From: Thysanoteuthis rhombus
Taxonomy: Eukaryota > Mollusca > Cephalopoda > Oegopsida > Thysanoteuthidae
Assembly (NCBI GenBank): GCA_963457665.1
Contig: OY735201.1
Coordinates: 24,732,887-24,796,886, forward strand
DNA length: 64,000 nucleotides
Reading direction: 5' to 3'
Positions 1-10,481 of this stretch are shown one piece after another. The position numbers were made by a program, and so were the translations under genes. The first letter of the stretch is position 1. Every line of letters begins with the position of its first letter. Under the pieces are notes generated by a model. It searched no databases. It was not told the DNA's origin and saw only the letters and a program-made list of their open reading frames with translations.

Positions 1-122
1 ACGTCGCCAGAGGAGAAACCCCTCAAAGTTTCATAGATAGTAGTTAATCTACTGCATTAGCACTGGTAAAATTCAACAAAAAAAAAAGGCTAATAGCTAA
101 AATACCGCCCACAGTATTTTTT

Positions 123-124
<2 letters not shown>

Positions 125-192
<68 letters not shown>
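125..192. repeat. (TA)34 microsatellite
   Basis: Uninterrupted TA dinucleotide array, directly visible. It abuts the possible Penelope-like fragment that follows. Confidence 0.98.
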
Positions 193-195
<3 letters not shown>

Positions 196-330
196 TAATG
201 GAAGATACTTACACTCAAACAGATCTCAAAAAATATGTCTAGAACCATGTGTCATCGCATACCACAGATCCCCAAAAATCAAAGACATGATTAGCAGAAA
301 TAATAAAATAAACAACGAGGTCTCACACAT
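193..330 (+). mobile_element. Possible Penelope-like element RT C-terminal fragment
   Basis: The forward frame reads KICLEPCVIAYHRSPKIKD and then runs on to a stop at 433. This resembles the stretch near the C-terminus of Penelope-like reverse transcriptases, where a pattern like 'EPP-IAYRR-KNLKD-LV' precedes the linker to the GIY-YIG nuclease. That comparison is from memory of the family. No palm motif or nuclease is visible here, and the upstream side is lost in the TA array. The match is short and could be chance. A clearer Penelope fragment lies on the minus strand at about 60.9-61.6 kb. Confidence 0.33.
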
Positions 331-883
331 CATCAGACCCCAAACTGTCAAATACTCCCAATCCTTCAATAAAAGAAATGATCAATGCTGCAACCACCTT
401 GAGCACACCAAAAGATTATTTGATCATACATAACAAGGAACTCATGTCACACTATCTTGATCCACACTAGAGATAGCTTTATTCCAACTTACCAAGCACC
501 CAAACAGTCTAACATCAAACTACTATTCAGCTCCCCAATATTAATGACAATCGATGCTTAAGAATGCCTTCCCTTTCTGACCAACACAACCAATAAAACA
601 CCCATAAATGCTGCTACTATTTCCTACAATATATCCAACCAAATCACAACAGATATTCCCAAAGACAGAATATAGTGAGGAGTCACAATTATGACTAACA
701 AAAAATCCTCTTTCTTGATCTCAATTTTGGCTTCCAAAGAAAAACATCTGATGCTAGATTTGTTTTCCACAGAAACTTTTAACCACTGAAAGGTACACAT
801 GTGCACCAAACTAAATGAATGAATTAATCATCAAATAAAGTTTCCATATACTTTTACCACTTAGTCTTTCTCATTCCTTATTG

Positions 884-885
<2 letters not shown>
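331..885. other. No recognised gene; short segment shared with 48.7 kb
   Basis: No gene seen. Bases about 487-535 resemble about 48742-48785 (both carry CAGTCTAACATCAAAC-like text), suggesting an old interspersed repeat of unknown type. Confidence 0.4.

Positions 886-934
<49 letters not shown>
886..934. repeat. (CA)n-(TA)n compound microsatellite
   Basis: CA array at 886-927 followed by a short TA run to 934. Confidence 0.97.
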
Positions 935-1182
935 GTTACGAATGGCAATGTGTTTGATAAGTGACGACGGAGAAAAAAGCAAGAAATAATGGTGACTGCT
1001 AAGGAGGGCGGAGAAGAATTGAATGCTGGGGTAGATGAATGAGGAAGAAAAGAGAAAAGGGGGAAATAGAATAAAAAATCAAAACTAATCTTTAAACCTA
1101 CTTCCCATTTTTCTGTGATTTGTCTAGACTCAAAAAATGTTATTGTTTTTTACAACAATATTATAAGTAATAACGACTAGAA

Positions 1183-1300
1183 CTGTCAATATAAGTTTCT
1201 TCAGTTTCCAAGTTGGTTCAGTTGGCTGGCTGACAATGGCTTACTGTAAGCACCATGTGTAAAGGCTGCACTAATCAAACTAGAGGGCTTAATGTTCCGA
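1183..1300 (+). repeat. Interspersed family R1, terminal part (orientation B)
   Basis: Begins with AACTGTCAATATAAG and TTTCTTCAGTTTCCAAG, then GGCTGGCTG. The same order of motifs starts the copies at 32.56 kb and 35.78 kb. Only the first ~110 bases can be aligned by eye. Confidence 0.5.
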
Positions 1301-1914
1301 CAACTATTACTAATTCAAAAACGCCTTCTTTTATTCACAACAGAATATGTGTAAATTATTTTGTTTATTTCTTTGTTTGTGCTCAGATAGGTTGATCTCA
1401 CTGGTGGATTTGCCTTTCCGTTTTGATATAAGAATGGAAATTTCATCGTACAGGACTCTAAGAGTCCTTCGAAGAGACTTCATCTGTAATCATCACAAAT
1501 TGAAACAACTTGAGATGACTTGATAGTTTGAAAAAACATAAAATTAGGATACTTGGATTATTGATAATAAATCACCAAATAAAATAGTTTGGGACTCCTC
1601 AGTGCCAATCCACGCATAAATAACCCTGTCAATTTTTACCAGTTTATATTTTTGTTAATAATAATGATTGAAAATGCTTAATCTTATGAAAATGGATGAA
1701 GATAATATTGGTCCTACCAATATAAGGAGACACATAAACATTTCTGTTTGCCAAACTTGAACAACTGATACTAAAGTAATATCGCCGTCAAACAATCACC
1801 GAATGATAAGCATCTTGACTCAAATGTCTTCTGTAGAAAGTATTACGTCTGCTTCAATGTGTGAAACTTTTTCAATGGTCTCTCAAAATGTGTAGTCACT
1901 CTCTAAAAGTGAAG
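1301..1914. other. No feature recognised
   Basis: AT-rich sequence with no long frame, tandem array or recognisable repeat. Confidence 0.5.
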
Positions 1915-2030
1915 AAAAGCTAAATCATCCATCTCTTAAGAGACGACCCCCATTGGAATATATACGACCGATACCGAAGTGCCGGTTTCTGTTGCAAGTG
2001 CCAGTTTAGTGAACCTTGCCAATTTTTAGT
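1915..2030 (-). repeat. MITE-like module shared with 28.0 kb
   Basis: On the minus strand this reads GTCGTATATATTCCAATGG, GGGTCGTCTCTTAAGAG and, upstream, GTTCACTAAACTGG. The plus strand at 28030-28095 carries the same motifs in order. The shared TCTCTTAAGA core is nearly palindromic. Family unknown; it may be the end of a non-autonomous DNA transposon. Confidence 0.42.
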
Positions 2031-2095
2031 TTGATCGAGAATAGGACTTTATTCTTATGATTTTTGGTACAACTTGACAGGATGCAAGTCGACCA

Positions 2096-3132
2096 AAGGA
2101 ATACCTCCATAAGCTTAGTGTATCCTTACCTACCGAGTTCACTGGGAAGTATCTCCCATCGAAGAGATGTCTACACTCTCAAACATACCTGGGACTTTCT
2201 GTGCGTCAGGCAGTTATGCTAAGCTTTGCACTATACGAACAGACGTATTCAAAAATGAGCGGTAGGAACTTCAGCATACTCTTAATGCAAGACTGTTATT
2301 CCTGGTTGCAGCTGAGTTTGAATTAAAACCACCCCCTTAAAATATGACACTTGAAATATCTGGAAAAAAGGTAACGCTAATAACCTTTAAGCATAATGAC
2401 AGAAAAATGAGCTTAACTTCTATAAAATTATGACGCCCGAAAGTAAACACTGCTAGCATTCCAAGGTAAATTATGAATCACTGAATGCCATAAATATTTC
2501 TTTTTATCCTATAGATGTGGTAAAGGTAAGTCACCTTGATAAAAGTACTACCAGCATGGTTTGAATCATGAATTATGATTTTAATTTTCATAAAAACATG
2601 GTGACAAACTAAGGGTCCAAATTGCATAATTTCCTTCGTACCCACCTCCAAGAAAATAAATTGGAAGGTGGGCAAAAAAGTAAAAAAAAAACATTTTCCC
2701 TCTTCATTGAGTGAGAATGTATGTGTGTGTGTGTTCGTGCAAAATTTCAACTTTCTACGATGAACAGTTAGGGCTAAGCGAAGTCCAGATAGATAGATAC
2801 ATACATTCATATAAATGTCTGAATACATAACATGAAACTAGTAACAGTGATTAAACAAGTCTGTTGTGAATAGCAATAATATTTTAATAATCATGTAATA
2901 ATAAGCAAACGACACCTGAAATTAAGTTCTAAACGCTATCAAATGTCGAATGCTGATCTTAAGGGCGCTCTACCTGGAGCTTAGCACAGTAACTTCTTCC
3001 CAACACCATTTCCCCAACGTTACTTTGGGACAGACTGAATTAAATTTAATGAATATCTTTATCATTTCCATAATGACTATCTGAACGCTGCGAACGTATT
3101 TTCCTTGACCCAAATTCATGCAATGATTTATT

Positions 3133-3134
<2 letters not shown>
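2096..3134. other. No feature recognised
   Basis: AT-rich sequence. A short TG run near 2720 is the only simple repeat. The open frames here are short and unlike known proteins. Confidence 0.5.

Positions 3135-3210
<76 letters not shown>
3135..3210. repeat. (TA)38 microsatellite
   Basis: Uninterrupted TA array of 76 bases. Confidence 0.98.
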
Positions 3211-3213
<3 letters not shown>

Positions 3214-3420
3214 CTCACATATACATATTTGTTTATTTATTCAATTATGTGTGTGTCACGTAAATCAGATACCCATTAGTTTTTTTGCAAAAACTTCTAG
3301 CTGTTAACGAAAGGTGTTCCAGGATTTCCTATGTTTACACAGAAATAGATAGTACAGTACAAAAAGTGGAATTTAATTGAGACGATCATCAGTTATTTAC
3401 CATTGGACGGCTTGGGGGCT

Positions 3421-3424
<4 letters not shown>

Positions 3425-3511
<87 letters not shown>

Positions 3512-3512
3512 T
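3425..3512. repeat. (TA)n microsatellite with one TG interruption
   Basis: TA array broken once at 3493 and followed by a decayed TA-rich edge to about 3526. Confidence 0.97.
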
Positions 3513-3959
3513 TTATACATATATATTGAGAAAATCATGATTATATACGTAGATAATTACACTTCTAAAAGCATGTATTCATGTATGCTTATGTATGTGT
3601 TTTTTATTGTGTCAGTGAGTGCATGCACCTACACAGGTACTTGAGATGCATCAATTTCTATTATTTTCACGCTATTTGTCCAGATATCCATCTCCCTTTT
3701 ATTTTTGTACCTTAAAGATCATTAACGTTCTCGTCCAAATTTATGTGATTAACACAAATACAATAAAACACTCTTTTCTTTCTTCCAGAATCCTAATAAG
3801 AGTGCCCACCCTTTTCTAAATCCATTTTTACCTCAAGTTTCTCTAAAATATGGAAAAAATCAAATAAAAACACTTAGCCATTGCAACATAATGGGTTGAT
3901 GGCATCAATTATGAGTAAACGCATCACTAATAAAGGAAGAACTAGACGGACCACACCCA
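3513..3959. other. No feature recognised
   Basis: AT-rich sequence; no repeat or coding signal seen. Confidence 0.45.
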
Positions 3960-4200
3960 ACCGAGATGGCGCCCGTTCTCTTCCCGGTAGCCCCCCCGGG
4001 CAATAAAATAAGGCGCAGGAGCTGTACTACGTTTCCCGGTTATTGATCGTCGTGCCAACCAGTGGCCACCTGCGTCTGTCATCAAAGATGCAACGTCATC
4101 AAATTATTCAATCGAACGCTTACTAAGCAGAGCAGAAACATCTGGCGAAACAACGAGAAAAGATGGCTGACAACGCCGAAGATGCAGCCTTTGACTCATC
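3960..4200 (+). other. GC/CpG-richer island of unknown nature
   Basis: This stretch is clearly richer in G, C and CpG than its neighbours (TGGCGCCCG, GCCCCCCCGGGC, TTTCCCGG, GATCGTCG). It contains an AATAAA signal near 4001. It could be the remnant of an LTR or a promoter-like island, but no paired LTR, primer-binding site or coding partner can be seen. An ATG at 4163 opens into the following (TTC)n array, giving a serine run that is unlikely to be a real protein. Confidence 0.3.
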
Positions 4201-4223
4201 ATCATCATCATTGTCATTGCCGC

Positions 4224-4314
4224 CTTCTTCTTCTTCTTTTTCTTCTTCTTCTTCTTCTTCTTCTTCTTCTTCTTCTTCTTCTTCTTCTTCTTCTTCTTCT
4301 TCTTCTTCTTCTTC
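4224..4314. repeat. (CTT)n trinucleotide array
   Basis: CTT/TTC array of about 90 bases. It produces poly-Ser, poly-Leu and poly-Lys frames that should not be read as genes. Confidence 0.97.
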
Positions 4315-4942
4315 ACATCATGAGCAGGTGGCAGGGTATGTCACCTTACTTGGGGTTCGGGGGCCCATGTGCCCCGATGAGCCTGGAAAGTCGTAAGTGG
4401 TTTGTGGTAGACTGCTCAAATAAAATAAAGAGAATAGAAAAGGAAGGAGAAAAGTAATTCGACTATCATCAACACCTTCCAATGACACATTGAATATAAA
4501 AGATAAAAATTGAAAAATTAGAAATAACAAGACTGACTACTGCAGGGTCGAACTCCACTTCAACTTCTATTCTAACTGAAGATAGTCACTTCAACTTCTA
4601 TGTTGCATATATTATAAATGAATCAATGTAAAGAACATGTTTTTCTTATCGTATTTACTCACCGAAATGAAGGAAGCCAAATGTATGTCTTTATGATAAA
4701 TCCTAGTCACAATGTTCGACTTGTAAATTTGAAACTTCCCCCACCTGCCTCCCAAGGTATTCTGTTGGTTCCAAGTTCATGTCGCAGTACTGAAATGTTC
4801 ATTTTGCACATCTGTTTACACTCCTGATTTTGCTTAGAATTCTTCTGGTTCTTGTCACGATAGAGAAATAAAGTTATCTCCAGTTTTAGAGTTGGACAAA
4901 ATTTGTTTCACAATTTTTTTTTAAATTAGATTTTTATTTTTC
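4315..4942. other. No feature recognised
   Basis: Mixed sequence between the CTT array and the RTE insertion; no feature seen. Confidence 0.45.
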
Positions 4943-4955
4943 AATTCTTCCTTTT

Positions 4956-5460
4956 GTTTTGTTGTCCTTGTTTGGACGAATAAAGTTTTTGGTAAAATTC
5001 TTTGACACGTTTGGCAATCCTGTCTCTGTCTGTTGTTGGGTTTCTATTTTCCTCGAGTATGCTGGTTATTTGCTCTCGTCCTGAGTTGAGGCCTTTGTTT
5101 ATAGATTTGAAGCCCCGACCTCTTTCAAGAGTCGATTCGATGACTACCATCGTGTATCTCCTTCTGTTTTCCCTTTGTTTTTTCTTGATTAATTTATTTA
5201 GTTCAGCCTCTTCAATTTTCTCTCTTGTTGTTATCGGTAGCTCGAGGTTTCTACGTTTTCCCGTAAGATTTCTGGTTTCGTCTGAGATTTTACTTATTAG
5301 TTGTGAGCTCAGTGGTTTGAATATAGTAGCGGTTTCTATTATAAATGCTTCGTTGATGCTTGTGTCGTCTTGTTCTGTAAGAATTTTGAATCTGTTTTTC
5401 AGTCTGAGCTTGAAAGATCGAGCGTGCTGTTTTGGTATGTTTAGAGGTTGCAGTTCACGC
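4956..5460 (-). mobile_element. RTE-type LINE, inverted upstream part (EN-RT linker)
   Basis: The minus strand encodes the linker between the AP-type endonuclease and the reverse transcriptase of an RTE-group LINE. It starts near ARSFKLRLKNRFKILTE at the 5460 side and ends with KRVKEFYQKLYSSKQGQQ near 4960. The basic segment ELNKLIKKKQRENRRRY and 'ERGRGFKSI' are typical of this linker. The frame is open throughout, but the endonuclease itself is missing. The segment lies head-to-head with the RT part that starts at 5460 on the plus strand. Its 3' end in element order (…GQQ) is nearly the residue that precedes the start of the plus-strand part (QDVNNQLEDF…). This is therefore best read as one element with a 5' inversion rather than as two insertions. 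Confidence 0.8.
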
Positions 5461-6976
5461 AAGACGTGAACAATCAACTTGAGGACTTCCCAGAAGTAAC
5501 CCCTTGGGAGGTGAAACAAGCCATTAAACAGACAAAGAAAGGAACTACCCCTGGACCAGACATAACCGTTGACCTACTCTAAAAAGCGGGTAAAATCATC
5601 ACCAGGAAACTGGCCACCCTTTTCAACTTGTGTCTAAAACACAGTAACGTCCTAGATGACTGGAACTCCGCTATCATAATGCTTTTATACAAAAAAGGAA
5701 ATCCGAAAGACCTCAACAACTACAAGCCTATAAGCCAATTCAACTGCGTATACAAACTTTTCACAAAAATTATCACCAACCGAATCACAAAAATACTTGA
5801 TGAAAACCAACCACAAGAGCAAGCTGGCTTCAGAAGAAGCCTACGACCATGGACCACCTGCATTCGATAAATCAACTGAAAGAAAAAGCAGCAGAATATA
5901 AACTACCACTCACCATAGCATTTATCGACTTTAAAAAAGCGTTCGACTCAGTAGAAATCCCTAAAGTCATGGAGGCCATCACTTGATAAGGTGTAGATCC
6001 AGTATATGTTGAAGTGCTGAAACATATATACAATCACAGCAGCTCCTTTATCAGGCTACATAAAGATTCGGACCCCTTTCAGCTCCAGAAAGGAGTAAGA
6101 CTGGGTGATACCAGCTCACCCAAACTCTTCACAGCCTGCCTTGAGATGATCTTCAGAAGACTACACTGGGCGGGTAAAGGAATTAGAATAGACAGCAAAT
6201 GTCTGAGCAACCTCAGATTTGCAGACGACATTGCCCTTTTCGCAGAAAACCTACACGACCTCCAACTAATGGTAGATGAACTAAATGAAGAGAGCAAGAA
6301 AGTCGGCCTACACGTGAACTTCAGCAAGACGAAGATCATGTAAACAACCACATCGGAAATAAAACACTGAGATCAAAATCGAGGACACAGAACGGGAGAA
6401 AGTAAATCACTACATCTACCTAGAACAACGAATCTCCATGAGACCCTCAAAAGAAATCAAGCGAAGAATCAGACTAGGATGGCCAGCCTTTGGCAGAGCA
6501 AACTCAACCTTCAAAAGTAAGAAGATCCCATTAATCCTAAAGAGAAGGGTGTATAACCAATGCATCCTCCCAATAGTCACTTACGGAGCTGAAACATGGA
6601 ACTTAACCAAGAGACAGATCCGCAAATTGAGAACTATGCCACGTGCACATGAAAGAATTATGCTTAGATTCACATGGAGTGACCACAAGACAGCACAGTG
6701 CATCTGGGATAAGACAAGAATCAGAGACATCATAGAATCCATTAAAAACTCAAATGGCAGTGGGCTGGCTATGTTGCAAGAATGGCGGACAACCAATGGA
6801 CATCGTGACTCATGACATGGATCCCCCGAGATCACATGCACTACCGAGGCCGGCAGAATATCAGATAGAGGGACGTACTAGACAAATTCTGAAAGTACTG
6901 GCTCCACGATGCCCATGATAAGGAAGTGTGGCATATCCAGGGGAAGGTGTATGTCCAACGACAAACGTTAAAAGAC

Positions 6977-7030
<54 letters not shown>
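5460..7030 (+). mobile_element. RTE-type LINE, reverse transcriptase and 3' end (decayed)
   Basis: Plus-strand reverse transcriptase of a non-LTR retrotransposon, which would copy its own RNA at a nicked target. In order: VNNQLEDFPEVTPWEV, TTPGPD, LLYKKGNPKDLNNYKPIS, NRITKILDENQPQEQAGF, palm motif A FIDFKKAFDSVE (5931-5966), LQKGVRLGD, palm motif C FADDIAL (from 6218), then thumb text YNQCILPIVTYGAETWNL and the C-terminus VQRQTLKD. The two catalytic Asp of motif C are intact. The copy is dead: a stop at about 5579, a one-base frame change near 5845, a stop near 5983 and more after 6341. The last codon GAC is followed by TGA at 6977, which is also the first unit of the (TGA)18 tail to 7030. 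No endonuclease domain is present on this strand. Confidence 0.92.
6977..7030 (+). repeat. (TGA)18 tail of the RTE element
   Basis: Eighteen TGA units directly after the last sense codon of the RTE frame. Short TGA/ATG tails instead of poly(A) are typical of RTE-group LINEs. Confidence 0.9.
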
Positions 7031-7031
<1 letters not shown>

Positions 7032-7042
7032 TTCTTTCTTTT

Positions 7043-8017
7043 AATTTGTTCTTTTCTTCTTTCCTTCGCTCCCTCTTCATCACATCCGTCATTTTCTCCC
7101 CTTTTCTTCACATATATTTCTTTCGTTTTCTTCTCGTTTCTTCGTTCTTTTATCCACTTTCCTATAAGTGCCTCTTTTTAATACTTTTCTTTTTTGGTTT
7201 CTTCTTCCTTTGTCTCTTCTTCCTCTTTCCATCCAACATGTTCCGATATAAAAATGATGCTAGTCATCCAAGTAAGGAAAATGCCCTAGGGGATTATTTG
7301 CTGAAAACCTCAAGGAAATACATTATATTCCTCACTTTATAAGGATATTAACAAGAAGTTACTTTTTTTAGACAACATACTGTGAATTGTTTACAACACA
7401 ACGGGCACTGTCATCTTAGATTCTTTAAGCCTGACAAAACCCGATTTGCGTGCAAAATGTTCTGTTATGGAAGTGTCATGAAGCCTTTGAAGGAAATATC
7501 GCATTTAAGGGACTACCGTTATCTCATACAAAGCATCATTTGAGGGCCAAATTATCAGATTTTCTGAAAAAAAATTGAAATAATTTCCCTTGAAGAATTG
7601 AGAAAAATGTTTGCAAAAACGCATTTTTAAAATATGGATAACGTTCACAGGAAGATTTTTTTTTATCTCCTGGGTTAGGAAAATAGATTGAAAGAAACCC
7701 TTGGAATAACACATTGATACGAGTTGCTAAAAACGTTTCTTTTTCCACATAGAGATGGAAATCCTCACAATAAAGTACGTATATTGAACCATCAAGCATT
7801 TTGTGAATTGTGGTATAGTCACAAAATAAGATATCCAGTTACTTCAACCAAGGTATATCATGGAATAAAACAGTGTAGAATCTGGAGAAGATTGGGTTGC
7901 GCCAATCCAACTGCGTTGGGAGTGAGCAAGGTTTTTAGTCTCCAACAGCAACATAAACATGAATAGATTGAGATAAAGAGATGAACAAATGAATGAATAA
8001 ACAGACTGACAGGTTTG
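7043..8017. other. Pyrimidine-rich stretch, then unrecognised sequence
   Basis: To about 7225 the plus strand is rich in C and T. Beyond that the sequence is AT-rich with no recognised feature. Confidence 0.45.
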
Positions 8018-8330
8018 TTTTGTCACTCAATTGAAACTGTCACGTGACTAACATCTCTTGGCAGCACGTCAAGTATTGGATCACTTGAAATTTGGGATTT
8101 TCAAAAAACAAACGTGAATGCTGGCGGATACAAATAAAGAGACTGATTTAGCATAAACGAACTTTGCAGGCCCCTCCCAACCACAAAAAAAATCCTAGGG
8201 GGGGGGGCATAAACAAAATCAACAACATTTTTCAAGTCTTAAAGAGTGAACCTTGAAATTTTTATTTCTGTGGACTGTACCCATGATGTATACAATGCCA
8301 ATCAGGCAGACAGACGATTTAAAAACTGAA
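8018..8330 (+). repeat. Interspersed family R1 (orientation A), internally diverged
   Basis: Starts GTCACTCAATTGAAACTGTC and continues into CACGTGACTAACATCTCTTGG, GGATCACTTGAAA and AACTGAAGAAA at the far end. The same order of motifs recurs in the other R1 copies. A G-run near 8200 and a deletion interrupt the middle. Confidence 0.6.
8039..8048. promoter_or_regulatory. Palindromic E-box inside R1
   Basis: GTCACGTGAC is a perfect 10-base palindrome around a CACGTG E-box, the form known to bind bHLH-zipper factors such as TFEB/MITF/USF. Binding here is unproven. Its position inside a repeated element argues for inheritance from the element. Confidence 0.3.
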
Positions 8331-8515
8331 GAAAAAAATGTTTACGCTTTTTGTTGACGATTTCCAATTAGTAGATAGATGTATATCTATTGCCTGATTA
8401 AGATAAAAATAAACCAAGAAGGGTCGAGGATCTGAGATAGTAATATGGATAGATGATCCATCGATAGAAATGAAACCGAGCTAGCTAAATATTGGTGAGA
8501 TACTTGTCAGAATCT

Positions 8516-8551
8516 ATCATCATCATCATCATCATCACCAACACTACCACC

Positions 8552-8616
<65 letters not shown>
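8516..8616 (-). repeat. (CAT)n/(CAC)n array, possible solo RTE tail
   Basis: Trinucleotide array with a CAC-rich centre. The following TTTTAGCGTCG resembles the reverse complement of the RTE 3' end (CGACGTTAAAAG), but similarity stops after about a dozen bases. Confidence 0.6.
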
Positions 8617-8794
8617 TTTAGCGTCGGAGTTACTCAATGTTTAATCGTGAAACACATGAGCCAATCAATGCCAAACTACGCTCAAGTCTTGAACAATGGA
8701 ATTAAAAAAAAACAAAAAACTACAGGAATGTTGGATTTAAAAAACAAAACAAAACATTGTGGGATATTTTCATAAAATAAATCCCAGGAAATCT

Positions 8795-9215
8795 TCGACA
8801 ATGTCAATTGATAGATCTGATTAAGCAATCAATGTAAACTGTCATCTGACCCCTGAGTTTTGGCAGTTTGTGTCGGGGTGATTAATGGAATAATTGGAAA
8901 AAAGAGGTGATTAGTGAATAAGTTACTTCTGTAGCCTTTTGTTGGATCATTAAATAATCAAAATTTTCAAAAGACAAGGGTGAACGCTACCGCATACCAA
9001 ATAAGGAAATGATTTAGAATAAATTCATGTCGTAAATTGGACCCTCCTAGAGTTAATTTTCGGTATGATTAAAAAAAAGAAACAAAAGATGTTTTTTCTA
9101 GACATGATAAGTAAATGTTTAAATTCCCGCTCACTAGGTTGGCTCAACCAGTACGTGTGACACATACACACATGATTAGATAGCTCGGCAGGGTCACTTA
9201 AAAATTAAACAAATC
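8795..9215 (+). repeat. Interspersed family R1 (orientation A), near full length
   Basis: Motifs in order: GCAATCAATGTAAACTGTCA, GGGGTGATTAATGG, GAATAAGTTACTTC, TTTTGTTGGATCATTA, AATTGGACCC, TGTGACACATACACACATGA, GGGTCACTTAAAAATTAAAC. The copy at 16.8 kb shows the same series at similar spacing, about 400 bases in total. Confidence 0.65.
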
Positions 9216-9897
9216 AGTGGTTTATGGTTTCTAATGAATAAATAAATAATGTATGCTGATCACTTTGGAGTATAAAAAGAAATGCATAACATTTCAATGA
9301 AAAAACATCCATTCAAAAAATTAAGAAAATAGTTCTGCCCGAAGGAAGTCAAAACAATGTTAAATGTAAACTGGAATTCAATTTAAAGCTGAAAATTAGA
9401 ATGAAATTAACATGTAAATTCTTAAGTAAAAATTTTCCAAGAGTCTCATTATAATGAAAAAAATATTATTGGAAAAAATTCCGAAACGAAAACATATCTT
9501 TATTCAAATAAACTAAAATTGGGATCTCCTAAAATTAAATTTACGAAAAAAATCAGAGAAAATTACGATTAAAAAATTAAAAACACAAACGAAGCATTTT
9601 TGAATAGAGAAAAAGAATTATTTGATTTATGAAATGAAATCTAAAAAAGATACCAAGTCATAAAATCAAATGACAGAGGTTGAAAAAAAAAGTTTAATTT
9701 TCTAATGATGATTTTTCAATTTATTGAGTCTAAATTGCTGAAAAGAAACTGAAATATCCAAAAAAAAAAAAAAAAAGGAATAAGAAGAATAAAAATATGT
9801 GAAGAAACAAATTTATTTTATTCATGACGTTATTAGGAATTAAATTTATCTCTTCCTTGCCTTTGGAAAATAAGCAGACGACAGAGCCGACTCGACA
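9216..9897. other. Very AT-rich stretch with poly(A) at 9760-9776
   Basis: A-rich on the plus strand with many short A runs and a 17-base A run. No gene seen. The final ~60 bases become richer in G and C. Confidence 0.5.
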
Positions 9898-9911
9898 GTT
9901 GCCTTGGTAAC
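9898..9911. promoter_or_regulatory. RFX-type X-box-like palindrome
   Basis: GTTGCCTTGGTAAC has two inverted half-sites (GTTGCC / GGTAAC) with a two-base spacer, matching the X-box bound by RFX factors, which control ciliary genes in animals. It lies in a small GC-richer island. No gene start is visible nearby, so function is a guess. Confidence 0.3.
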
Positions 9912-10291
9912 TGGCGAGAAAAGTGGAGTAAAACCGAATTCTTTTAAATGTCTTATTGTTTAGTTAGTTTCTTCAGTTTATATTTTATTTATTTCCCTTC
10001 TATGATGCCATGATAGAATGTACAAGGACTGCATTTTTGTATTGAAAAAGTCAGAAATGGCAAAAACGCCCAAAATGGCCATTTACGATTATTGAAGATA
10101 ATACGCACAGTATATTCCTGTATCACAATATTCCACAAAAATGAGAACTGACTCCCTCTCTTCCTCTTGCTTTTACAACCATAGATGGTGGGTGCATCGT
10201 CGAACTTATGGTTCTTGTTTTTTATATCAACCGGCAGAACACCATGGTTCTCTTACAGCTTATATAGAAATATTGAGAGCAATTCCAATAC
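9912..10291. other. No feature recognised
   Basis: Mixed sequence between the X-box-like island and the palindrome array. Confidence 0.4.
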
Positions 10292-10442
10292 CAAGAATTT
10301 ATGTATCATCGAAATAATTATAAAACCCATTTCATATATGTATACACACACACGCACACACACTCACACACACACACACACACACATATATATTAATTTT
10401 ATTATCATTTCGACGATACATAGATATGATAAAATCCATTTC

Positions 10443-10481
<39 letters not shown>

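Larger units (their letters stand above)
4943..7042. repeat. Target-site duplication pair flanking the RTE copy
   Basis: AATTCTTCCTTTT at 4943-4955 and AATTCTTTCTTTT at 7030-7042 agree at 12 of 13 positions. They lie exactly at the outer edges of the rearranged RTE element, as expected for one target-primed insertion. Confidence 0.6.

Noticed and set aside
4062-4457. Open frames with long Ser, Leu or Lys runs
   Set aside because: They are translations of the (CTT)n array in different frames; no domain or splice support.
8516-8616. CRISPR-like or coding His-rich repeat
   Set aside because: A plain trinucleotide microsatellite with no spacers or partner genes.
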